From an uncultured Muribaculaceae bacterium (GTDB lineage Bacteria; Bacteroidota; Bacteroidia; Bacteroidales; Muribaculaceae): a stretch of 64,000 nt of DNA. The stretch covers positions 50,145 to 114,144 of the forward strand of contig CAJTKG010000004.1 in NCBI GenBank assembly GCA_910576935.1, given 5' to 3'. Shown here one piece after another: positions 7,006 to 14,669 of the stretch (position 1 is the stretch's first letter; every line of letters starts with the position of its first letter). Under the pieces are notes generated by a model. That model was given only the letters and a program-made list of their open reading frames with translations, searched no databases and was not told the DNA's origin. The translations under genes were made by a program, and so were the position numbers.

Positions 7006-8451
7006 TTATTCGAGGTCGGTGATCGGCAGTTCTTGAGATGAAATAGTGGCTTTTTTGTTTCTGTACCACCAGCCACCGAACATTCTCCATAGAAATATCA
7101 AACCTCTGAATGTAAGCTCTACACACATTGCGATCCAGACGCCGCGCAACCCGGCCGTAGGGGCTAACAGAGCGGCAACGGGGATTCTGACAAGCCATAT
7201 GCTGCCGAAATTCATGATTGCGGGGATAAGGGTGTCGCCTACACCCACAAAAGCGCCGTAGGCTACGATTGAGGCTGCGTACATCGGTTCGGCCCAGGCT
7301 TCGATGCGCAATATTTCAGTGCCGAGGCTGCTGATGGCCGTGTCATCTGTCATTATGCCCATCATCAGCGGTGCGGCGAGATACATTATCACGGCCATGA
7401 CAGACATTACGGCCATGCCCATGCCGACGGTGATGTGGCAGAAACGTTTTACAAGGTCCTGCCGCCCTGCGCCGAGGCTTTGCCCGGCAAGAGTCGTGGC
7501 GGCGTCGCCAATGCCGAAGCCAGGCATATAGCACAGGCTCTCTGCTGTCACGGCAAAAGCGTTGGCGGCAATGGCTACAACGCCGAGCGGAGCGACGATG
7601 ACGGTTATCATGATCTGAGCTCCGCAGAAGATGGCGTGTTCGGCTGTCATGGGTGCGGCTATCTTGAAGGCGTTGCGCAACACATCGCGTCGCGGACGGA
7701 AATCGGCTTTGCCATAATGTCCGATGTCGAGGCCTTTTTCTCTGAAACATAAGAAATAGAGCATCAGCAGTGCCGTCAGACATTCTGCCAGAACTGTGCC
7801 AAGGGCGGCGCCGAACACCCCGAGACCGGCACCGGGCATTGAGAAGTCAAGCCCGAAGATCGAGATCTCGCGGGTCGGGAATATGAGAAAGAAATTGAAG
7901 ACAACGTCCATCAGACACATGCCGACATTGAGCAGGCTCGGCACTTTCATGTTGCCGGCGCAGCGCAGCATGCCGCCGGCAAGGTAGTTGAGAGTCAGCA
8001 TCGGCAGGGCGCAGACAAAGACAGAGAAGTATATGCCGGCTTCGTGTGTGATGGCGGGGTCGCCGCCGAGCCATGTCGGGAGGCTGCGGGCAATGGCGAG
8101 ACCGATGGCGGTGATGGCAAGGCTTATTATTATGCATGATGTTATGCCTTGTCGCAATACAGAGCGGGCGTCGGTATAGTTGTTTGCGCCGACGCGATGG
8201 GCGACCTGAACGGAGAAGCCCATGGTTATCATCGAACACACGCCCCAGAAGAGCCACAGGCTACTTGACATCAGGCCGACAGAGGCTGCCGGTTGAGCAC
8301 CGAGGCGTCCGACCATCGAGGCGTCGATATATTGCATCAGTATGCTTGACAGCTGGGCCAGAATGGCCGGCAACGACAGTTTGGCCGTCAGCGTTATCTG
8401 CTGTCGGAGGCTCATGCGTTCACCGCTTTGTATCTGTGAGATATCGGCCAT
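7006..8451 (-). CDS. MATE family multidrug/metabolite efflux transporter
   Basis: A 481-residue inner-membrane antiporter expected to export cationic or aromatic compounds using a Na+ or H+ gradient. It shows the two-fold MATE repeat with about 12 hydrophobic helices: the first half begins with LPAILAQLSSILMQYIDASM and VGRLGAQPAASVGL (near residues 46-60), the second half with APMTAEHAIFCGAQIMITVIV. Length is typical. Start choice: ATG 8451 gives a polar 12-residue lead; an inner Met at residue 13 is possible. It is the last gene of a leftward cassette, 10 nt after the PatB-like lyase, which follows DUF3737 by 4 nt. The substrate is unknown; the lyase neighbour hints at a sulfur or amino-acid-derived compound, which is inference only. 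Confidence 0.92.
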   Translation of the reverse strand: MADISQIQSGERMSLRQQITLTAKLSLPAILAQLSSILMQYIDASMVGRLGAQPAASVGLMSSSLWLFWGVCSMITMGFSVQVAHRVGANNYTDARSVLRQGITSCIIISLAITAIGLAIARSLPTWLGGDPAITHEAGIYFSVFVCALPMLTLNYLAGGMLRCAGNMKVPSLLNVGMCLMDVVFNFFLIFPTREISIFGLDFSMPGAGLGVFGAALGTVLAECLTALLMLYFLCFREKGLDIGHYGKADFRPRRDVLRNAFKIAAPMTAEHAIFCGAQIMITVIVAPLGVVAIAANAFAVTAESLCYMPGFGIGDAATTLAGQSLGAGRQDLVKRFCHITVGMGMAVMSVMAVIMYLAAPLMMGIMTDDTAISSLGTEILRIEAWAEPMYAASIVAYGAFVGVGDTLIPAIMNFGSIWLVRIPVAALLAPTAGLRGVWIAMCVELTFRGLIFLWRMFGGWWYRNKKATISSQELPITDLE

Positions 8452-8461
8452 CGGCTGTAAG

Positions 8462-9634
8462 CTATTGTCTGTCTAACAGAGATCTGAGACCGGCGGCGAG
8501 TCTGTGTAGCCCGTCGGTGAGCAAGGCGCGGCGTGTGGCGATGTTAAGGCGTATGTAATTGCGATCGCCATACATCGTACCGCTGTTTATGAGTATGCCG
8601 TCATGTTTGGCGAGAAGTTTTTCGAGTGTGTCGCCGTCACAGTGGCAGGCACTGATGTCTATCCACACCAGGTATGTGGCTTCGAGGCGTGCAAGCGGCA
8701 GTTCGGGCAGGTGGTGTGCAAAGAAATCGCGTGTCAGCCGATAGTTATCATGGAGATATGCGACAAGTGCTTTGAGCCACGGCTCTCCGTGGTTGTAAGC
8801 GGCTATAAGCCCCGTGATGCCAAAGGGATTGACGTCGCACACCTCGTTGATGTTGACGGCTTTGTCGATGAGAGCGCGCTGAGCGGGATCGTTGGCGATG
8901 ATGTTGGCTATCTGCAGCCCGGCTGTGTTGAATGCCTTGCTGGGCGACGAGCATATGATGGCCTCGTCGGTGACGGTCGCCATGGAGACAAAGTCGAAGC
9001 CGGGCATTGTCAGCTCGCAGTGTATTTCGTCGCTGACGATGACGACGTTGTTGCGTCGACAGATCTCGGCGATGCGGCTGAGTTCGTCGCGGCTCCATAC
9101 GCGCCCGGCAGGGTTATGCGGATTGCAGAGAAGCAACAGGCGGTTTGCCGGGACGGAAGCTTTCGTTTCGAGGTCGTCGAAGTCTATTTCGTATGTGAAC
9201 ATGCCTTTGCCGCAGTCGGTTCGCCGCAACGGGTTTTCGACCGTGATGCAATCGTTGTTGCGTATTGACGAGAAGAAGCAGTTATAGACCGGTGTCTGCA
9301 CGATGACGCCTTCGCCCGGTTTGACAAGAGCCTTTATTATGGCCGAGATGGCGGGAACGACTCCGGGGACATATATTATGCTCCGGCGGGCGACATGATA
9401 GCCGTGACGCCGCGAAAACCAGCTGTCGACAGCTTCGTAGTACCCTTCGGGCACGGATGTGTAGCCAAAGACGCCATGGTCGACGCGTCGGCGCAGGGCG
9501 TCGATGATGATCGGGGCTGTTTTGAAGTCCATGTCGGCGACCCACATCGGCAGGACTCCGTCGGCTGTCGTATCCCATTTATAGGAACCTGTGCCGCGGC
9601 GTTCGACAGGTGCGTCAAAATCAAATTCGTTCAT
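8462..9634 (-). CDS. PatB/MalY-type PLP-dependent C-S lyase (class I/II aminotransferase fold)
   Basis: Predicted cytosolic pyridoxal-phosphate enzyme that cleaves cystathionine or cysteine conjugates to pyruvate, ammonia and a thiol. The 390-residue form from ATG 9634 begins MNEFDFDAPVERRGTGSYKW, matching the MalY/PatB N-terminus (FDxxxxRRGTxSxKWD). It has PLWVADMDF-like residues (LPMWVADMDF, near 34-43), CNPHNPAGRVW (near 170), and the lysine motif SSPSKAFNTAGLQ (near 229-241). ATG 9646 (MADIMNEF) is an alternative that would overlap the DUF3737 stop by 8 nt. Located between DUF3737 and a MATE pump with tiny gaps. Family assignment is firm; C-S lyase rather than transaminase activity is inferred from the MalY/PatB signature. 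Confidence 0.9.
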   Translation of the reverse strand: MNEFDFDAPVERRGTGSYKWDTTADGVLPMWVADMDFKTAPIIIDALRRRVDHGVFGYTSVPEGYYEAVDSWFSRRHGYHVARRSIIYVPGVVPAISAIIKALVKPGEGVIVQTPVYNCFFSSIRNNDCITVENPLRRTDCGKGMFTYEIDFDDLETKASVPANRLLLLCNPHNPAGRVWSRDELSRIAEICRRNNVVIVSDEIHCELTMPGFDFVSMATVTDEAIICSSPSKAFNTAGLQIANIIANDPAQRALIDKAVNINEVCDVNPFGITGLIAAYNHGEPWLKALVAYLHDNYRLTRDFFAHHLPELPLARLEATYLVWIDISACHCDGDTLEKLLAKHDGILINSGTMYGDRNYIRLNIATRRALLTDGLHRLAAGLRSLLDRQ

Positions 9635-9638
9635 GATG

Positions 9639-10490
9639 TCAGCCATTTGTTTTGATTTCGCAGTCGGCAGGTGAGAGACAGAATTTGTCTTTGATGATTT
9701 CACCGACAGATGGCAGCGAGATAGAGCCTGTGTACGGATTTTTTATAGATGTCACGTGTGATAGTATTGTGGCTTTGACCGATGAGTCTTCAAAGGCGAG
9801 ATCACAATCGGGGGCGAATGTACAGTCTTCGAGCACGAGGTCTGAAGCATAACACAGCGGCTGTGTCCCGGAGATTTTGCATCTTACGAGGCGGAGACGT
9901 TGAGAGTGCCAGCCGAGGTATTCGCCATGCAGCTCGCTGTCGTAGACAGTGACGTCTTCGGTATTCCAGAAAGCGTCTTTCGAGTTGATGACGGCGTTGC
10001 GTATAACGACATTGCTACAGTATTGGAATGAATAGTTGCCGTCCTGACGGTAACGGTCGATGTCTATATTGCGGCAGTGCATGAAGAGATAGTCGGCGTT
10101 GGCGACTTCGACGTCGCGCAGCGTTATGTCAGAGCAGTGCCACAGCGTTTCGGCGGCGTCAGGAATTTTTACGCGCTCGAGTCGCAGATTGTGCATCTCG
10201 CGGAACATTTTCGGAGCCTCGACGAGCGTGTCGTTCATGACGAGATTTTTGGAGTACCAAAGAGCGGCACGTGCTCCGGATGTGAATACGCAGTTTCTTA
10301 CGGTGAATCCGTCGACATGCCAAAAAGGATATTTGCCTTCAAAGCGGCAGTCTTCGGCAGTTATGTCAGAACAGTTTTTCAGTGCTGATTCGCCGGCGTG
10401 GATTGTGACGTTTCCGAGTGTCAGATTTCGGGAGCCGAACAGCGGACGTTCGCCTCCGAAGTCGGTGTTGGTGATTTCGGTTGGTTTCAT
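9639..10490 (-). CDS. DUF3737 family beta-helix protein
   Basis: A 283-residue protein of the uncharacterised DUF3737 family. It starts MKPTEITNTDFGGERPLF, and most of its length (about 20-240) is a chain of roughly 20-residue rungs with alternating hydrophobic residues and Asn/Cys at turns (for example LKNCSDITAEDCRFEG, LWHCSDITLRDVEV, FQYCSNVVIRNAVIN), the pattern of a right-handed parallel beta-helix. No signal peptide is seen, so it is likely cytosolic. Stacked aromatic residues (KYPFWHVDGF, DYLFMHCRN, YSFQYCSN) may line one face of the helix. It lies 17 nt after the OstA-like gene and 4 nt before the PatB-like gene, so it could be transcribed with either. Biochemical role unknown. Confidence 0.85.
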   Translation of the reverse strand: MKPTEITNTDFGGERPLFGSRNLTLGNVTIHAGESALKNCSDITAEDCRFEGKYPFWHVDGFTVRNCVFTSGARAALWYSKNLVMNDTLVEAPKMFREMHNLRLERVKIPDAAETLWHCSDITLRDVEVANADYLFMHCRNIDIDRYRQDGNYSFQYCSNVVIRNAVINSKDAFWNTEDVTVYDSELHGEYLGWHSQRLRLVRCKISGTQPLCYASDLVLEDCTFAPDCDLAFEDSSVKATILSHVTSIKNPYTGSISLPSVGEIIKDKFCLSPADCEIKTNG

Positions 10491-10507
10491 ATCGGGTTTT
10501 GCATAGG

Positions 10508-12328
10508 TTAGTCGTTATCCGGTTGGCTTGACAGGTCAGACGTTCCGGCTGACAGATCTGAAATGTCAGGCGATACAATAGTAGCGTTGACTTCAGGCTC
10601 GGCGGGTTTGCGGCCGAGGCCGACCATTATGGCCTCCATTTCGTCGGGAACTACAAAAACATCGTCGGGGCTGAGTGGCCTGATGTTTTCAAACCACTTG
10701 AATTTTGCCAGATAGAACAAGCTCTTGCGCGCCATAAACAGCGGTGTCGCAGCGCCTGTCGTCTCGGGCCACATTTTGATTTTTTCAGTCGTGCGGCCTT
10801 TGAAGTCGGCCGACAGGAAGCTGCTTTGGGCTGACACGAGTTTGTTGATGGTCGAGTCTGATTCTTCGGGATACATTATTATCTCGACATTGCCGCTGAT
10901 GTCAAGATGCCGCATTTCGCTGTTTTCGAAAAATGCGACCATCTCTTTGCCGGAGATCTGATTGAAGTATTCGTCTTCGATGTGTTCGGCGGTGAATCCG
11001 AATTCGGGCAGCCGCGCACGGTCGACGGTAGAGTCGTTGAAGTGCAGCTCGATGACATTGCCGAATATCTGTCGGTTTTCACTCCATATCACCGGGTTGA
11101 CAAACATTCTCAGAGTAGAGTCGGCTTCGGTCATCCTCATAGAGTCGCAGATGCCCTGAAGGTCGCTGCGGTAGAACCGTACTCGCGGATATATCACGGC
11201 GATGTGTGTGGTGTCGATACGTTCGCCCGCAGGTGTGCCCGCAACGGTGTCGGCGTCAAAAGAGATCGTGTCGTGACGGGCGAATGTCTCTATATATCGG
11301 CCGTGGAGGTATAGCGTGTCGCCTTCGGAATATTCTTTAATCAAGGCGCGACCGGTGGCAAACGAGCTGTCGGCGAGTTCGTTGTAGTAGCCGTAATCGG
11401 CCGTCATGATGACTTTTTTCGCAGTGTCTGTCAGCACCATGCCACCGCGTGCTTCGCCGTAGCCTGCGCGGCGATTATAATATATTGTGTCGGCGGTGAG
11501 CGTCTGGTTTGTGTTGGTGACGACTGTCGACCGGTCATATAGGTTGCAGATGTCTGAATCTGTCTCGTAGACGCCTTGGCGGGTATATATCGTGCCGCGG
11601 GCGTTTATGATCTCGCTCGGCGAATACAGTTCGGCGATATGTGTGCCGGTGTTATAATAAAGCGTGTCGGTGAATATGTCGAGAGTATCAGTCTCTGATC
11701 TTGAGTTGAGATGAACGTTGATATAGAAATTTGCCTCCTTGGTCGACGGAACATATTCGCCTTCGTGCGATGAAAGGCGGTTCTGCTTGTCGGTAAGCAC
11801 CCCGCCGACGTTGTAATAGCCCAGATCTGCATATAGGTCATAAATGAATTCGTCGGTCTCGAGCATCACGTCGCGGTTTATGAGCCTGACTTTCTTGCCC
11901 GGGTCGGCATATAGTATGGCGAGTTCGGTGGTTCCGTTGTAGTCAAGTTCATCGGCATAAACGAAGAGCGTATCTCCTTGTTCCATTCTGACGTTGCCGA
12001 AGGCGTTCATCGATTCGGTATCGGGGTAGTAGTGTGCGCTGTCGCAGTACATGAACATCGGCCCTTTGGTAAACTCGACATTGCCGTTGAGCACCATAAA
12101 CGAGTCGTTGTCGCTTTTGGTGAGCACGTCGGCGCGTTCGAGAAAGACACGGTTGCCCGAAGCGCGGTCGGCCGTCGGCACTCGCGGAGCTATTATGACA
12201 TCATTGCCTTTTTTTTCTCTGCCGAAAGTAGGTATTACGGCCGGGGCTGTGACGAGTGCCAAAGCGCACAAACCGACGAGTTTCAAGGCTCGTCGGCTGC
12301 GTGTTGTTTTTATGCCGTTGTCAGACAT
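10508..12328 (-). CDS. OstA/LptA-like protein of the LPS export pathway
   Basis: A 606-residue exported protein. After a basic N-terminus (residues 1-16) comes a hydrophobic signal segment (LKLVGLCALALVTAPAVIP, 16-34). Most of the rest is OstA/LptA-type beta-jellyroll repeats, recognisable by recurring motifs such as GNVEFTKGPMFMYCDSAHYY, AFGNVRMEQGDTLFVYADEL and VTNTNQTLTADTIYYNRR. Proteins of this fold form the periplasmic bridge that moves lipopolysaccharide to the outer membrane; this is a longer Bacteroidota variant than the roughly 180-residue LptA. The C-terminal 60 residues look disordered and Ser/Asp-rich. ATG 12328 is chosen over 12367 because it places the signal at the N-terminus and avoids overlap with the upstream isomerase. 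Context with SurA-type chaperones supports an outer-membrane biogenesis role. Confidence 0.82.
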   Translation of the reverse strand: MSDNGIKTTRSRRALKLVGLCALALVTAPAVIPTFGREKKGNDVIIAPRVPTADRASGNRVFLERADVLTKSDNDSFMVLNGNVEFTKGPMFMYCDSAHYYPDTESMNAFGNVRMEQGDTLFVYADELDYNGTTELAILYADPGKKVRLINRDVMLETDEFIYDLYADLGYYNVGGVLTDKQNRLSSHEGEYVPSTKEANFYINVHLNSRSETDTLDIFTDTLYYNTGTHIAELYSPSEIINARGTIYTRQGVYETDSDICNLYDRSTVVTNTNQTLTADTIYYNRRAGYGEARGGMVLTDTAKKVIMTADYGYYNELADSSFATGRALIKEYSEGDTLYLHGRYIETFARHDTISFDADTVAGTPAGERIDTTHIAVIYPRVRFYRSDLQGICDSMRMTEADSTLRMFVNPVIWSENRQIFGNVIELHFNDSTVDRARLPEFGFTAEHIEDEYFNQISGKEMVAFFENSEMRHLDISGNVEIIMYPEESDSTINKLVSAQSSFLSADFKGRTTEKIKMWPETTGAATPLFMARKSLFYLAKFKWFENIRPLSPDDVFVVPDEMEAIMVGLGRKPAEPEVNATIVSPDISDLSAGTSDLSSQPDND

Positions 12329-12348
12329 AATGTTGTGCTGCAGGTGTT

Positions 12349-13707
12349 TTATCGAGATTTGATCCAACCTTTGTGTTCAAAGTCGCAACCTCGCCATCCG
12401 TCTTCGATTCTGACATAGGTCTCGTCGATTTTCTTCTCAAGCCAGTCGTCGACAATCTTTTGTCTGGCCGATTCTTCATACATGTTTTTGATCTGTTGGT
12501 AGTCATCGGCAAGGTTGGCTGCATGAGCGTCGATGCGGTTTGTCAGCTTTACCATGGCGACGATATCGCGGTCGCGTTTGGGATCTTTCATGATAAAAGG
12601 TTCTGAAATCTGTCCGGGCTCAAGAGCGGCGACGGCTTTGGCGACTTCCTGTGGCAGCTGCGACATCTCAAACCGTGTCGTTCCGGTCTCGGCGTTTACC
12701 ATTGTGCCGTTGCTGTAGCGGGTGTCTTTATCCTGTGAGATGTAACGGGCGGCTTCTTCAAACGAGAAGCGTTTTTCGTTGACGATATCGGCTCTGACCG
12801 AGTCGAGTCGCTCGATGGCTGTAATGAGATCTTTTTCGGCGACTTTGGGGCGGAGGAGTATGTGGCGGGTATTTATGCGGTCGCCGCGTTTTTCAATAAG
12901 TTGTATGATGTGGAAACCGTATTCGGTCTCGACGATTTTCGAAACTTTCTTTGTGTCGTTGAGGTTGAAAGCGACTGCGGCATATTCCGGCACGAGCTGT
13001 CCGCGTCCCATGAAGCCGATTTCACCGCCGCGGATGCCTTCGGGAGCTTCGGAGTAGAGTATCGCGAGGGTTGAGAACTCGCTCTCTCCGCGGTTGACGC
13101 GGTCGGCATAGTCGCGCAGGCGGGCTTTGACATTGTCGATTTCTTCACGCGGTATCACGGGGTTGAGGGTTATGATCTGGACCTCGACCTGAAGGGGTAT
13201 CGAGGGTATGCTGTCTGACGGAAGGCGGTCAAAGTAACGGCGAACGTCAGAAGGTGTGACCTTCAGATTCTTGGTGAGATTATTGCGTACCTGACTGATG
13301 CGGTAACGGTTGCGCATGTTGGTTGCATAGTATTCGCGGATCTCGGGGAAGGGCTTTCTGAAATACTGCTCGACTTTCTCACGCGAGCCGAGATTGGTGA
13401 TCAGGAAGTTCATCTGGGCGTCGGTCTGTTGCTGTATCATGGCTTCCTGCACTTCGACTGTGTCGATGTCGGCCTGATTTAGGAAGAGACGCTCGATAGC
13501 GAGCTGTTCGGGGATAACACAATAGGGGTCGCCGTTTATAGGCACGCGATCTTGTTGCATCTCCTGATAGGCGCGTTCGATCTCAGACTTATAGATAGGT
13601 TCGTCGCCGATGACCCAGGCGACTTCTTCCGCGATATTGTTCTGTGCGCCTGCGCCGATCGCGGCGAGCAGGCTGGTAAGCATAGTGATGGTTCTTATCA
13701 GTTTCAT
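12349..13707 (-). CDS. SurA-like periplasmic peptidyl-prolyl isomerase/chaperone
   Basis: A 452-residue periplasmic folding factor for outer-membrane proteins. Residues 1-21 are a signal peptide ending AGA; a SurA N-terminal chaperone domain follows (about 22-165, with IPEQLAIERLFLNQADIDT); then two parvulin domains (about 172-275, containing GGEIGFMGRGQLVPEYAAVAF and GFHIIQL; and about 277-390, starting NTRHILLRP). The second parvulin unit looks degenerate. Length and order match SurA, with an extra C-terminal tail. It is the third SurA-type gene in a row and lies 20 nt before the OstA-like gene, so the two are probably co-transcribed. A TATCTTTG box (13730-13737) 23 nt upstream may start a separate transcript here. 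Confidence 0.9.
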   Translation of the reverse strand: MKLIRTITMLTSLLAAIGAGAQNNIAEEVAWVIGDEPIYKSEIERAYQEMQQDRVPINGDPYCVIPEQLAIERLFLNQADIDTVEVQEAMIQQQTDAQMNFLITNLGSREKVEQYFRKPFPEIREYYATNMRNRYRISQVRNNLTKNLKVTPSDVRRYFDRLPSDSIPSIPLQVEVQIITLNPVIPREEIDNVKARLRDYADRVNRGESEFSTLAILYSEAPEGIRGGEIGFMGRGQLVPEYAAVAFNLNDTKKVSKIVETEYGFHIIQLIEKRGDRINTRHILLRPKVAEKDLITAIERLDSVRADIVNEKRFSFEEAARYISQDKDTRYSNGTMVNAETGTTRFEMSQLPQEVAKAVAALEPGQISEPFIMKDPKRDRDIVAMVKLTNRIDAHAANLADDYQQIKNMYEESARQKIVDDWLEKKIDETYVRIEDGWRGCDFEHKGWIKSR

Positions 13708-13729
13708 AAAGAAAGTCGTGATTATCTTG

Positions 13730-13737
13730 CAAAGATA
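13730..13737 (-). promoter_or_regulatory. -7 promoter box for the SurA-like/OstA-like genes
   Basis: CAAAGATA on the plus strand (TATCTTTG on the minus) lies 23 nt before ATG 13707. A CAA at 13755-13757 gives a 17-nt spacing, slightly short for a -33 box. Confidence 0.5.
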
Positions 13738-13787
13738 AGCTAAATTGTCGCAATCAATGTCCGGTGTGGCGTTTTAACGGTTGTACG

Positions 13788-14669
13788 TTACACATTTTTA
13801 ACGTTATCGACAAAGATTTTGAGTTTGCCTGATTTCAACGCTTCGTCATAGAGATCACGGCGCAGGCGTTCGTCGTACTCGCGCCGGCGGTTGGTGTTCA
13901 GGCGGTCTGTTATCATCCGGCGAGCATTTTCAAAGGGCATTATCGCTCCGGCCGGAAGCATGTCGTTGATTTCGAGCAGATATGTGAATCCGCCTGCAGA
14001 AGTTTCAAAGTGTGTGCGTCCGCTCAGGAATTTGTCGCCCGAGGCGCCGAAGTCATATGGTATATGCGACTCGATCTGCTCCCAGTCGATCCATTTATCG
14101 CGGAAGTAGTCGTAGTGTATGGCTGAGGTGAGCACTTCTTTCTCAAGCCGGTCGATGTCGTCACGGCGGCTTGAACGATACAATCGTTTTATGACAGCGA
14201 GGTTGGGCGCATCGTCGGGCACTTTCAGATATATGCCTCTTACAAGAGGACGTTCGAGTATAAATTCGCTGTTGTGGCTACTGTAGTAGGCACGCAGTGA
14301 GTCTTCGGCCGGCTCGTCGCCGGCATGAGTCTCGTACATCAGACGACGGTATTCGAGCGCTATGAGTTGACGCCGGTAGTCTTCGGTCAGACGGTCGATG
14401 TCTTTTGTGTCGATCTCGTCTGCGGCAACTTCGGTGATGAGTCGGTTTTCGATCCACGAGGCTATGTAGGCTCGTGAATATTTCAGGCTGTCCTGCTCTG
14501 ACAGTCCGCGGGGCATATCTACGCAGAGTTCGTTGCGTGTCAGAGTCGCGTTGCCAAGGCTGACGAGTGTGTCGCTTTGAGAAGCGTCAACGCCCGAACT
14601 GCACGATGACAGTCCGAGCGCGATGACGGCAGCGGCGTATAACGCCGTTATAAGATGGTATTTTGTCAT
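13788..14669 (-). CDS. SurA-related lipoprotein, degenerate parvulin-type
   Basis: A 293-residue predicted lipoprotein. The N-terminus has a hydrophobic stretch and a lipobox LSSC with Cys23 as the lipidated residue. The middle resembles the SurA N-terminal region (LTRNELCVDMPRGLSEQDSLK, IASWIENRLITEVAADEID), and the part after about 150 resembles a parvulin domain in layout (FLSGRTHFETSAGGFTYLLEIND about 216-238) but without the usual GG-DLGW signature, so isomerase activity is doubtful and a chaperone role more likely. Its start shares ATGA (14666-14669) with the stop of the upstream 648-residue isomerase, showing translational coupling. It is separated from the next SurA-like gene by 80 nt that contain a promoter box. 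Confidence 0.8.
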   Translation of the reverse strand: MTKYHLITALYAAAVIALGLSSCSSGVDASQSDTLVSLGNATLTRNELCVDMPRGLSEQDSLKYSRAYIASWIENRLITEVAADEIDTKDIDRLTEDYRRQLIALEYRRLMYETHAGDEPAEDSLRAYYSSHNSEFILERPLVRGIYLKVPDDAPNLAVIKRLYRSSRRDDIDRLEKEVLTSAIHYDYFRDKWIDWEQIESHIPYDFGASGDKFLSGRTHFETSAGGFTYLLEINDMLPAGAIMPFENARRMITDRLNTNRRREYDERLRRDLYDEALKSGKLKIFVDNVKNV

